Assembly: GCA_030062745.1 (NCBI GenBank) | Contig: CP099840.1 | Coordinates: forward strand, 29,515,006-29,579,005 | From: Capitulum mitella | Taxonomy: Eukaryota; Arthropoda; Thecostraca; Pollicipedomorpha; Pollicipedidae | Length of the DNA: 64,000 nt | Reading direction: 5' to 3' | Shown here: piece by piece, positions 1 to 12,200 of the stretch | Position numbering within the stretch: the first letter of the stretch is position 1 | Layout: every line of letters starts with the position of its first letter | Program-made: the position numbers and the translations under genes | The notes under the pieces: model-generated | Seen by the model: the letters and a program-made list of their open reading frames with translations, nothing else | Database searches by the model: none | What the model was told of the DNA's origin: nothing

Positions 1-1040
1 CTGGGCCGTGCTAACGATACCACGACTCGCCATTCGCAGGCAATACGAATTGGTTCATTATCTTTTGCGCGAATGTGCACAACTTTTCAAAATCACACTT
101 GGGCTTTTGGCGCGACGTTTTAATTCTTATTGGTAGTCATTCTTCGGAATCGACTAAATTATCTCTTGCCTTCTGAAGCCAACCCATGCCTTCCGAAATT
201 CAGAATCCATTGTATGTTTGGCATTAAGCGTTCGCCGGTGTGTCTGCCCATGAAGATTTTCATCAAATGTCATTCAGCCAAAGTCCCACAACACGACAGT
301 CACATGCCTATTTGGTAACTTTATGGAATTCTCAAGAAGTATGCTCTTAGAAGGAATTTTATCGGGACAGCCCAGTTATTTCCATGTAAACGTTGTGGAC
401 AAAGCATTTCTTACAGTGGGTAAAAAAAATGCAGAACGCATGGCGGAGAAAATGCCTTAAAGTTAACTAGAAAGTTTCCAGTAATTATATTTCACCTTGG
501 GTCCCTCAGGTAAACCATATGGTAATGCTCAATGATATCCTGAGGGATTGGTTCGCGTGATTAACTCTTATATGTAAAAGTGTAACGAAACTATAGCAAC
601 CACAGCACATGAATAACTTCAAACAATAATGGCAGAGCGATAACGCAAAAAGTTTACTTGCGTTTGTGTGGCTTATCCACTCGAAATCAACTGAAAGCAC
701 TGCTGAGTGATTTATGACTGTTCAGTACATCAAGAAAACTCGGGCGGAAAATATTGGGGTCCTTGCGCGTCCCAATGACACGCACAAAGGCGAGCCAAGT
801 CTGTAATCGATCCTGGATAGCAGCCGCAACGTTTTCCGAATGCTTAAATTTGAAGACCATTGTTACTTTCGCATGCCTTTGTCAGCTGAACTACGCATGC
901 CTCTTTAATCAGCCATACGACCTCGTAGTGTTCTGTCTTTGTCCTGCGACAGCTTCGACTGAAATTAAAGCATTTGTTAGCGCCATCGCATTACGCTCGC
1001 ATAATGAACGAGCACATGGCGTTTCCGTACGATCGCAGTC
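1..1040. other. No recognisable feature
   Basis: AT-rich unique-looking sequence. The short open frames show no protein motif. Confidence 0.5.
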
Positions 1041-1310
1041 ATCACGCCTGGCGTCATTATGCTGCCGTTCAGTGCGCGGCCCATCTGCCTGTGAGTACGG
1101 GGCGAAGCGCGCCTGCCCCGCCCCGGCCGCCGCCGGGTGGCCTGTTGGCTCGGCTCGGGCGGCGGCGCCCTGACTGGCCGGGCGGGCGGCGGCTGCGCTG
1201 GCGGGCGCCGCGCTGGCCCTGGGCCGCTGAGAAACGGGCTGAGACATGGCCGCCGGCTGTCCGGGCACGGACTTCACGGGCGTGACGCGTCGTCCGGTGT
1301 GACGTCCTGG
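1040..1310. promoter_or_regulatory. CpG-rich island, possible promoter of the DEG/ENaC gene
   Basis: An abrupt GC- and CpG-rich block in AT-rich surroundings, with GCCCCGCCCC (GC-box like) near 1116. A GTGAGTAC donor-like site at 1091 could end a non-coding first exon that splices to 2905. This is inference; open frames here look compositional. Confidence 0.3.
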
Positions 1311-1450
1311 GGTTACGGCCAAGGCCAGAGTTTGTTTCCTTTTTATAATGCGTTTAGGTGTGTTATTCTATATGTTGACGCAATGTCATTTCGTTTCATT
1401 TATGTTCATGTTTGCGTATGTGATCTTCGATTTTTTCGGACCACACGTAA

Positions 1451-2661
1451 CCCTATTCCCGGAGGGCTAGACGGTATGGTAGATCCAGGGAAGGGGGGGG
1501 GGGGCGATTCGGCCCCCCTGAGATTTCGAGAACTACTCATCTGATTTCATCGCAATAAACGGCAATCGATTTGCCGTCACGTGAACTACATTTTTATAAA
1601 AAGAAATTTCAAAACTTTTGAAATGTGTGGATACAGGGGGGCAAAAATGTCAAAATCATGGGTATTTTTGGACTTCTTATAACTCCGTTGTTTATCGGCC
1701 GATTTAATGAAACTGGCATGAATCGAGAGATTATTAATAGGCTTTTACCATGGGTATACAAATCTGAAGTTTTGGGAAAATTCATGGGCGTTCACAGGGT
1801 TTCAAAAATAGGAGGATTAGTTTTCTAACAAATGAATGAATAAAAGAGGCAAAAACACTTTTTTGGCTTCTGCTAATCATGTTATACTAAAGAAGTACAA
1901 ATCGCATCACAGTGTTTGTATAATGTTAGCATAGGCGGTGCCAGGGACATGAAAAAGGGGAAACTGTTATGGTCATACGTTCTTCAGATCAACTTATGAC
2001 CTTTGACCTTAAATAACCTCCAGTGACCTTAGGATCACTTGGAATGATGTCGTGTGCATTTAATATTATCCGTAAACGTTATCAATCATGTGAATTCACT
2101 GTATTTCAAAAATTTTATTTTATGGCTATTGCGATATAGGGTAGGCGCGCTGACATTTTAGGTCATAGCTCCGTGACTCGACCTGATATCAAGCTGGAAC
2201 TTGGTATACAAGTAGAAAGCACCATTCTACGTTATATGTATTCCGGGTTTGGCATTTAAAAAAAATGGCGCCGAAATTATTGCAAAAAAAACAAATTTTG
2301 ACTTTTGACCTTGACCTGACCTTGTAAAGTGACCTCAGATGAACAAAATTACAACTGCACATTGACAAACCATTTAGCTATTCATCCATATAAAGTTCTA
2401 AGTCCTATCTTAAAAACTCTGTTTTTGGCAGACATTTTCCTTTTGCCCTTAACATGGCCAAAAATGGCCTGAGGTGCCTCCCAAAAACGTTGCCTGGCTC
2501 CGCCACTGAGCAAAACAGAATTTTGAAACTTTGTCACAGCGCGAAGAAAGAAAAGCTAGGAAAAGTCACCAAGTCTCGTGAAGCTGCGTTAAAAAGCCTG
2601 GAATTGGCATGCAAAAAACCCGAAGGGGGGCCGGATTCAGCCCCCCCTGCCGGGAATAAGG
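1451..2661 (+). mobile_element. Family A non-autonomous TTAA element, copy 1
   Basis: A 1.21-kb unit near-identical in layout to 27564-28769. Ends are CCCTATTCCCGG and, inverted, CCGGGAATAAGG. It is followed by TTAA (2662-2665) and preceded by GTAA, a decayed TTAA. TTAA duplication plus CCC-starting ends points to piggyBac-type transposition, by inference. GGGGGC...GCCCCC hairpins lie just inside both ends. No coding capacity. Confidence 0.75.
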
Positions 2662-2904
2662 TTAAGTAAGGTTGTTTTAGTCTGTCCGTTTTTATGAACA
2701 CTGCTAAATGATATGAGGCGTGAGGCGAAGCAAATGGCGGCCTGCGCTACACCGAGCATTGAACATTCCCTTTCCTCACCCATTGTCTTTCTCATGTTTG
2801 TCTAACGTCACTCTGGTATGTACCGCCTAATAGTTACTCATCTGAGTGATTAACCACCGGACTAGTCCCTTTCCTCCTCATTCGCTTCCTAACCTTCGTT
2901 GTAG

Positions 2905-3037
2905 CCATGTCTGGCTTGAGCACTTTACGTATTTTTGTAATAAATCGGAAGGCATTACCGGCGAACCCGCCCTAACACACATTCAACGCGGAACTCAATG
3001 GAACGTTCTGACCAGCCGACTGGTCCGTATCGAGACG
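2905..3037 (+). promoter_or_regulatory. Putative 5' UTR of the DEG/ENaC gene
   Basis: A pyrimidine-rich tract ends in GTAG at 2901-2904, a plausible 3' splice site, so the first coding exon may begin at 2905. An out-of-frame ATG directly follows (2907) and opens a short upstream frame that stops near 2978. Another out-of-frame ATG is at 2998. If this leader is real, translation of the channel would be weakened by upstream ATGs. No TATA box is evident nearby. Confidence 0.35.
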
Positions 3038-3249
3038 ATGGACGAATGGACGAGAGATCACTGCGCGATGTGCGAACAGCGCGGCAAGAACCGCGCGCGC
3101 GCCCCGCGCGGCCGAGGCGGCCACCGTGTGACGGTTTCCCTGGCCGGGCAGGCCTGCTGCTCGGCTCTGCGAGACCAGTCCCAGATGTACTGCGAAGAAA
3201 CCAGCCTGCACGGGGTCAAGTACGCCGCACGAGAGAGTGGCTGGAAACG
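3038..3249 (+). CDS. DEG/ENaC exon 1 (residues 1-70)
   Basis: Encodes the cytoplasmic N-terminus, rich in Arg and Cys, ending with the family motif YCEETSLHGVKYAAR. His58-Gly59 is the conserved gating pair. The donor is CG|GTCAGT and the exon ends in phase 2. The codon split by the intron becomes Arg71 when joined to 10559. Confidence 0.8.
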
Positions 3250-6200
3250 GTCAGTGATTGCTTCCCGAGGGCATTCACGCGCCCACATGTCGCGCGCGCA
3301 CTGTGCACTCGTGAATGCTAGTGGTACAATGTAATTTTTTGCCCTTATAGAGTTGCACACGTTTTGATTTGTAATAGGATCATTTTGTGGTGATGCGTTT
3401 GTGAGGCGAATGCAGTCCCTATACATAGCAGACGTGGCGTTGAAGCCAGAAAGCAAACAAACCGTTTGTTTGTTTGCTTTCTGGCCTCTTTTTCGACGCA
3501 TCAGTCCGGTTGATCATTAGCTTCGTAGTCGGAAGCCGACTGGTCTTGCGTCAAGTCGTGCGTCTCGTCAGGCGTCAGTCGGTCGTCTGCAGCTAGGTCT
3601 GTAACGCGGCTGACGGGCTGTCGCGCTCAGTCTGCCCAGTCTGCCGGCTGTTGCCGCGGGCGATGGCCTGACCTGACGAGTGGGGACGTGATTGGTCGGT
3701 CGGGCGAGGGGCGACCGACCTCTGAGCCGGGCCGACGTCTCGCCGCCAGAAGTCAGGATGTCGTCAGTACCACGCTGGCCGCCGCAGACGACGGACTGAC
3801 GCCTGGCGAGACACACGATTTCACGCAAGACTAGCCTGCTTCCAACTACGACGCTAACGGTCAATCCGGACTGTGCGTCGAAAAAGAAGCCAGAAAAAAG
3901 CCAGCAGGGGTGTCGACTTGTATTCTTTTGAGAGGGCCCTGGCCTACTCAGTGTTGATTTGGGCCCACCCAATGTTTTCCGCTGGCTTTAAAGGGAAATC
4001 AATAATAATAGCAGCGAAAAATACGGCCGTCATAGATAAGAGACAGGCGAAAAAGTAAAGAGCAAAGTCAAAAGAGGTATATCTTTATGTCTTCTGTCTA
4101 TATTTAATCTGCATAAATGGGGATATGTGCGGTTTTTCATTTGATAGACAGCAACAAAAAAATCGTAAATTTCTGTTGGTCAAAACAAAGTGGGGAAATC
4201 CGTTGAGAAACTCGCATTTGGGGGCGGTTAGGTTGTCGGGCTTTAGGCTCGCCCCCTCCCCGTTCAATTATTTACAAAATTCGGCACTCCCTGAAAGTTA
4301 GGGTGACGTCCGGGAGTCTGTTTCGCTGTTACGCTGAATATAGATCTGAAAATGTAACGGCTGTGGCTGCCTCCTTTCCGGGCTTCTGAGATTGAGACTA
4401 CGTAAACATGCTTTGTGTGCTTATTTCACGTTTATGAACATATTAAAGAGAACAACATTCGTATTTAGATAATTAAATGTATGCAAATGATTTTTTGTTA
4501 TCGATTCATGGTATACGTAAATATATGCGTATATATATGCATGGTACGACTGCTACAGACCAAATTCTGGTTTATATATAATAAATATGCAAACTTACTG
4601 TACAATGACATCAACAGATCATTGTATACATTCAATTAACGAACGACCTTCGGTATACCAGGAGACACTGTATTGTTATACAAATCAGTAACAAATCGAA
4701 ATATACTGATTTCAACCTTTCGGCCAGGGGCCATCGTCAGGAGCAATCTAGGGCACCAAGTCAAAGTTTAAATGCACATGGAGAAAAATGGACATGACAA
4801 ACAGAAAAACTACCTCGACACTGCAGACGCTGAAAACAAAACAACGAATACAATGCCACACAACAAAGCACTGTAGACAATAAAAAGGGGCAACTTTATC
4901 CATGCCCAAAACAAAGAGAGATCCCACTAAAACGAAAGCCAGTGAGAGACACGAAGAACCAGAGATATATTTATGATGCACGTAGCTAACGAAAAAGCTA
5001 TGATAGGCCCCCTCAAAAAAAAACACGCACGCGCATGCACACGCAAGCACACTCTCACACACACGAAAAACAACAAACCACCAAATCCTAGGAGGGTAAG
5101 ACGAGCCAGTTATATATCTGTGGTCCTCCAAACCAACGGAAACCCAACTTCAAATGATACAAGCAAAGCTACTCATGTACCAAGATATGTTTAGCTGCGG
5201 CCGGAGCTGCGAGAACGTTCAGGTCGGCGTTATCTCTCGGTGTTGCCAGAATTTCGACTGCGAAGTTGGTGTTAGTGCCACTGTGTTCCATGTCATGATG
5301 TTTGTCAGGGTGTGTTTGCCCTCCGAAGTCTGGCGTCCCCCGGGTGCCTGTTGTATCGATCCTTGATGCTACGTTTTGTTTCTCCGAAGTAAAAAGTCCC
5401 AGGACAACAATTACATGTAGGTTTGGATTCCCTCCTCGAACTTTTAGCGGAATTTAGCCAGCAACATGCTAGCATATTGTTTTCATTGAAGCGCACTGGG
5501 CATAGGAGATCGATTCTTTTCTTCCATAGCTTGTTTGTGGTTTAGGCGGATGGGAGCTACATCACTGAGCTTTACTTCAAACCCATGGCGACCCCTATCA
5601 TCGTACATTATGATCCGGCCCACCCAATAGCTACTAAAAAAGCTGTTTTAACATCGCAAATGAAGAAAGCAGCACAAATTTCGTCCTATGCCAACTCGTG
5701 TGAGCGGAGTTTAGCGAAAATGACCGCTCGTTTCTTACAAAACGGGCACCCCGCACATTGGGTGCACTGCGTCGCTAGTGCCGCACATCCTCATGCCAGT
5801 CTTAGATCTCTGATCTCCCCAGCAGAGTCTTCGTAAAGTGGACGACGAAACCAATTCTGTTTACACGAAACTTCCTTTCGTCGACGGCAAAATATGTCGG
5901 CAGGCGAACTCGATCGTGTGTTCGCCAATATGTGTCTGTGTCTGAACAATGGCAGAGTAGCGTGGAGTAACACTAAAATTATTTTTGTGCGTTCTGCTCT
6001 GGAGAACCCCGTGCCCACAGGTAGGAGAACGTGCCACAGTTGCATCATTGGTTTAAAAGGCAGATGTACACCGAAAACGTGGTGCATAAGGTTACATCCA
6101 ATCGCTGTCCTGGGACTGTTTATGTCAGAGAAACAAAACGTAGCTTCAGGGATCGATACAACAGCCACCCGGGGGATGCCAGACATCGGAAGGCAAACAC

Positions 6201-9200
6201 ACCCCTAGGTGAGCACATGATTGACAAATATCCTGGCACGGAGCACAGTGACACTAACACCAACTTCGCACTCGAAATTCTGGCAACAGCGAGAGACTAC
6301 GCCGACCTGAAAGTTCTGCACCGAAAACATTTTTACTTGACAGTTGCAGGCTGGCCAACACGCAGACGTTTTTGACACTCAGGGCAGTGGTAAATATACC
6401 TATCGTATAAAGGTTCTTCACCTGTCATTGGCGGATTCACGCCCCGCTGTGCGCGTGTTTACCCGCTGCCTTCACGACGAAACCTCGTGTTAATCGTTTC
6501 GTTTACTCCACATTTCGGTGCTACTTGTGGGCACCGAATGACCTTGAAGTCGGTGCGTCCCTAAGCCCCAATAACCAACCAACCAACCAACCGTGCTACT
6601 CGTGAGGTCAAACGCTACAGCGGAGTCAACGCTGGACGTATATCCAGTGGTATCGGGTGAACTAAAAGCCTTTACTCATGTTTTGGGGATCACTATAACC
6701 CGCGCGCGACTGTAGGTCGTCGCCACGCACGTCTAACTGAGGGGAGGGGGCGGTTGACTGCCCTCCCTCTAACCCACGAACGTTTGGTGGCACGATACAA
6801 ATAAGCACGCCGCTGGAAAGCTCGTGGCGAGTGGAGCTCGAAACTGGTCTAATTTTTAGTTTTGGATAATATTTAAGCCATTTATGCCCTATGTATGTTT
6901 TCTCCTAGCCACCTGCATGAGACTGAAAAACGGCCTGGATCTCAAGGGCTGTGATTAATGAAGTCTAGATAAAGGCACCAGCGGGCAGATCTGCACATGC
7001 CAATACACGTCTAATTTCTCTGTTGTTTAATATGCAAGCGGAAACGTTTAGTTAAAGACATGACGATTTTCGCACCGCTGCTGGGCGGGCGCTATGGGCG
7101 AGCGCGGTATAAAATTACAGAGAACTAATTTTAGCGCTCTTTTATTTTCGCGAAATATGACTTTTCAAGTGTTGTTTCCTGGTACTAGTGATTCTTGTGG
7201 TGGTTTCTCGTGCCTAAATGTTGAAAAAGATCGGTAGTTATCAATCTACACATTTGATGGGGCTTTATTCGCGACAGCCTGCTTATTGTGAAAATTTGCA
7301 ATTTTTGAAACATTTTGAGCTTTTTGGCATTATTTGCAATCATGCGAGCCAATTTGGCCATTTTCTACCCGGTCTGAGTCATTCACCGCCGATTGTGATG
7401 GCAGTGGATTTTGGTCTCGGCAGTGATTTTGGTGGCAGTCATTCAACTTCATCATATGAAGAGCATTAGGTAACCACGTTGGAAGATATGCGGCATTTGT
7501 GATGAGCCTAAGATGAGCACAATGAAGAAACAGCTTTGTACGATTGAGCAAGCGCCTACGTCAAGCACAACGTCAACACTTTCGCAACAATAACTTTGGT
7601 GACAGTTTATGATCTGTCAGCTTAACAGGCTGTTCTACTTACACAGGTTCCCGGACGATCAATACGAGAATCAATCGCAAGCACCTCACAACTCACTCAC
7701 CGTTCATCACTCAAAAACATGGCGCCCTGCAGCATTGTGGGCGCCAAAATCCGCCCGAATACATCGGGTCATTCAGCCGTTGATAAATGGCAAGCGGACA
7801 TACCGGCGGGTAATCTACTGCCATTCAACGAACCAAACGCGTCACTCGTCACGTGTGGGCTCGAACTCGGCACGGCAGAGACAACAACACTGGAGGCCGG
7901 TATTTTTCTTATCGCTGTCGAGTAAATTCAGATGTTAATTGGAAACACTCTGCAGTTACCTTCGGTTGCTTCGTCAAATTTTTGTGGAACCTCTGCACAC
8001 AGGGTTAAGCCTTCATACGCAAGGTGAAAATGTTTTCAGTGTGGAATCTCCGGCCGCAGCTTAACATATCTTGGTACATGGGTAGCTTCACTTGTATCGC
8101 TTGGAGTTGGGTTTCCGTTAGTCTGGAGAACCACAAATACACATCTGGTTCGTCTTACCGTCTTAGGATTTGATGATTTGTTATTTTCGCGTGTGTGTTT
8201 TTTGGGTGGAGAGCTATCATACCTTATCGTTAGCGACGTGAACCATAAATATATCTCTGGCTCTTCGTATTTCTCATGGGCTGTTGTTTTAGTGAGGTTA
8301 CTCTTTGTTTTGGACATGAATGAACTTGGCCCCTTTTTATTGCTCACAGTGCTTTTCTGTATGACATTGTATTCTTTGTTTTTGGGCGCCTGCAGTATCG
8401 AGGTAGCTTTTCTGTTTGTCACGCACTTTTTTCCTTATGTACGTAGGGTGATTGATAAGATCGTGGCCTAAGGTACAAAGATATACTTTGAGATAACTTA
8501 ACACATTTATTTTTCAACATAGTCCCCTTGCGCATTTACACACTTTGTTCATCGGTCATGGAGTTTACGGATCACTTCTCTGTAGAAGTTAGCGTGTTGC
8601 ACCTCCAAGAAGTGATCTACAGCGTTGATGACGTCATAACCGAAGGTAAATTGACAACAGCTGAGCCCTTTTTTATTTTGGGAAGCAGGTACTAGTCTGC
8701 GGATGCCAGATCAGGTCAATAGGGCGGGTTGTCAGCAAGTTGGAATCCGCATTCGTGGATAACAGGAATGACCACCGTAGACTTGTGGGCTGGGCGTTGT
8801 CTTGGTGAGAGAGCACCCCTCTTATCAGCTTTCCACACCAATTCTTTTTAGTTTTCTCTCGTAGCTGCCTCACGAGATCAGCGTAGAAGGGCCCGGTGAC
8901 AGTGTGACCCTTTTCCAGGTAATCCATCAGCAGTATTCCTTCTGCATTCCAAAAAACAGAGGCCATTACCTTCCCTGCAGACCTCACTGACTTGGCTTCA
9001 TTTGGAGCTGGAGGACTTCGATGATTCCATTGTTTCGGTAGTTCTTTCATCTTTGGGCGGAAATGGTGCACCCAAGTCTTCTCCATGGTCAGGAATCGCC
9101 GGAGAAATCCCTCGGGATCTGCATCAAAAACAGCAAAATTGTCCCTTGACATGCTGTGCCGAATCCACTTCCGCTCAGGTCCAAGGAGCTTTGGGACCCA

Positions 9201-12200
9201 GCGAGCTAAAACCTTGGTCATTTTGAGTCCATTGCAGATTGCTTCATGGACACGTTCCTTGGAGATGTCCGGCGCTGTGGCGATGTAGCGCTTTGTTATT
9301 CGTCGATCTACCAAGACCATGTCCTGGACTTCGTCAATGGTTTCCTTTGCGGTTACGGTGACAGGCCTCCCTGGGTGAGGGTCATTTTCCAAGCTTTCTC
9401 TTCCTCGTTTAAATTCAGCAGACCATTTTTTCACAATGTTGTACGAAAGGCCATCCTGCTCTGGTGTCGTCAAGATGTCCTCGTGGATCTCCATGGAATT
9501 TAAGCCCCTGATACTGAAGCTGCGCATGACTGCGCGATAGGCGATCATGTCCATTTTCTCAAAAATTGCTTACCATAAACTTCGGTTATCCCAGATAACA
9601 AAAATACAACAGGTGTTAACTTCAGACTTTTTGAGTAATTGTTCAAAGTGCTGAAATGCACGTGAATTTAGTTAGAACTGTATAGCTCATCTCTTTGCGT
9701 CTTGGGCCACGAACTTATCAATCACTTCACGTGTCTGGATTTTGACTTGGTGCTCTAGATTGCTGCTGACGATGGCCCCTGGCCGAAACGTTGAGTCCAA
9801 CATATTTTTGATCTGTTACTGATTTACATAAATATACAGTGCCTCCTCGTATACTAAAGGTCGTTTGTTAATTGAATGCATACAGTGTCAAAAACCAGGA
9901 GTATTTGAGAACTGTTCTTCGAGTTATTAATCAACAGCGCAGTTGGGCACTGCGTTGATTTAGCAGCTTTTGGTACGAGACCGACTTATGAAAATCATTT
10001 TAAACAGCATGGGAGTACCTCGCTAAGCTTAGTAGCATAACAAGTGCGAACATAATGTATGTACTGCTCAGGACTCAGGAGTGAATACCTCTATGAGATT
10101 CGTATCGGGTAGCTGAAATACGCATTTTAGATCATCGGCATTGGCTTACATCCAATTACAAAAGCCATGCTAAAGTGGCAGATGGATTGAAATTAAAACT
10201 GTGAAACCCAAGCACAAAAAAATAAGATCAGGCCCCCATTACTTGTTGCATAATCCTAGTGGTCCATTTCAAGATCACAAACTAACATACTGGGGCCAAT
10301 TTTTAGCTTTTCTCGGACTAGTGCTTTGCAGGCTCCAAAACCTGCGAAACACTAATAAACTGGCACTACCAGTCATGCCACTGGTAACGACGGCATTGGC
10401 GCTCCAGCGGCGTTACGTTGTGGCCGCATTTGCTTGAGCACACGTCTGCCATTTTAGAAAAAAAGTATCAACAAAAGCCAGCCAGCGTGATGCAACCACG
10501 CAACGATGGATCTGAGTGCGGGATTCTTCATTTGCGGTGCGCTTGATGCGGTTTCCAGATGCTACTGGATCATCATCCTGCTGGCCATGACCGGGCTGGC
10601 GGCGTTCTCGATCAGCGGCGTGGTGGACACGTACATCACCACGCCGACGCTGGTCAGCATCGACAGCACCGACTTCCCCATCCACAAGATCCCGTTCCCG
10701 GCGCTCACCATCTGCAACCTGAACAAGGTGGACGTGCGATACGTGCCGCCCGACCAGTACCAGGTCTTCGGACGGTGAGCCGGGCGGCTGCGGCGCTCCT
10801 CTCGGCCGGGAGCTGCCACGGCGGGCGGTGAGGCGCGCGGTTGTCGTTGTCGGGTGTGTAGATGACTTAGAGGCAGAGACGGCCTTCAGTCAATAAGAAT
10901 TCTGCCAGCGATACAATGCAGCGAGGCCAGTCTGACACCGCACGGTGCCAAAAATATCGAAACAGGTTGAGAGTTGCTGTAATTATCCCGAAAAAACACG
11001 TCCATCCGCGCGGAGTGGCCGCGTCGAGGCGCCCGTCGTCCGGCGCCGGTGTGCTGGCGCACGGCTGCATTTTGTTTATTCTACAGACTATTAATCCATG
11101 TACTAGGAAATCGAATGATGCATGGAGTGTAATGTTTCATGTAATGCCAAACTGCGACATGTTCACTGTTACCGATAAAACGTAAGAGTTTTTACATCAC
11201 TGTGCCAAAACTGAAGACGCAGTCATTGTCAAGTTCTCTCACATTAGCATTTTTTATGCTGGTCTAATGTTGGCCAAATTAAATCGATGGGAGCAAATAT
11301 GCGTTGTGTGAAGTGGCACGCAGTTCACAACGCGAGAATACTTTAGTAGCACCCACATACTAGTACACTGTGTGAACGTAAGCAAGGATCGCTGTGTGTT
11401 TCTGCTTTGGCTCAGATCAGTCGCTTTCCTCATTTGGTGCGAATTCCCAGTCATCCTTTCCTACGGCTCCAGCGTCCATGAGTTACACGATCGCCAATTC
11501 CCTCTCCACCATCTGTTCTTGTCAGTGCATTTTGCTTATCTTTGGCATACGTCATTTTGTACTGATATAATGCGATGATTCATAACCAAGGGTGTCGATT
11601 TGTATCCTTCGGCATGGGCCATGCCCACCCCCATGTGGGCCTGGGCCCTTCCAAAGGTGATTTTCCCCAACGGCCAATTTAATCTGTCAGTTTTAACAAG
11701 AGTGACTTGGTTTGTGATGTAGAAGCTGATAAACGTAGAAGAAAAAATGCTGTCAGTCAAAATCAAGTGGGCCAAGTCCATTGAGAAACTCACACTGGGG
11801 GTTAGTTTGTCAGGCCCTCGGCTGCCCCCCCCCCCCCACACACAACAATGTACACAAAATGACATCACTGTTCATTGCTCCTCGAAAGTTGTGCTAAGCT
11901 GATCCTATTTGTCCTGTCAGTTAATGGACCATTACCCGGGGGGGATCGTTTTAAGGCTCCCATGCGGGTTGTCTTGCAAAACTTTTAATGGCAGGAGATA
12001 GATCAATTATTTTTTTAGCTGAGTTCTTAACACTTACATACTGAGCAAAATTTTCAAAAAAATTTCATGTAATAGGTCGCGGCCTATGACCTTTCTTGAA
12101 GGCTACCTCAGTCGTGTTTTCAACCGTATCGCGCAATGCATTTTATTTGTTGTTCATCGGAGATCAAGCTACGTCGAGTGTACATATCAAGCATTGGCGT

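Larger units (their letters stand above)
8045..9890 (+). mobile_element. Penelope-like element remnant PLE3, interrupted by mariner
   Basis: Only the 3' UTR and end of the element remain. 8045-8441 and 9732-9890 together match PLE1 (minus strand), sharing ATATCTTGGTACATG, CATAAATATATCTCTGG, TTTTGACTTGGTG, TTGTTAATTGAATG and others. The mariner at 8442-9730 is inserted exactly between the two halves. Confidence 0.7.
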
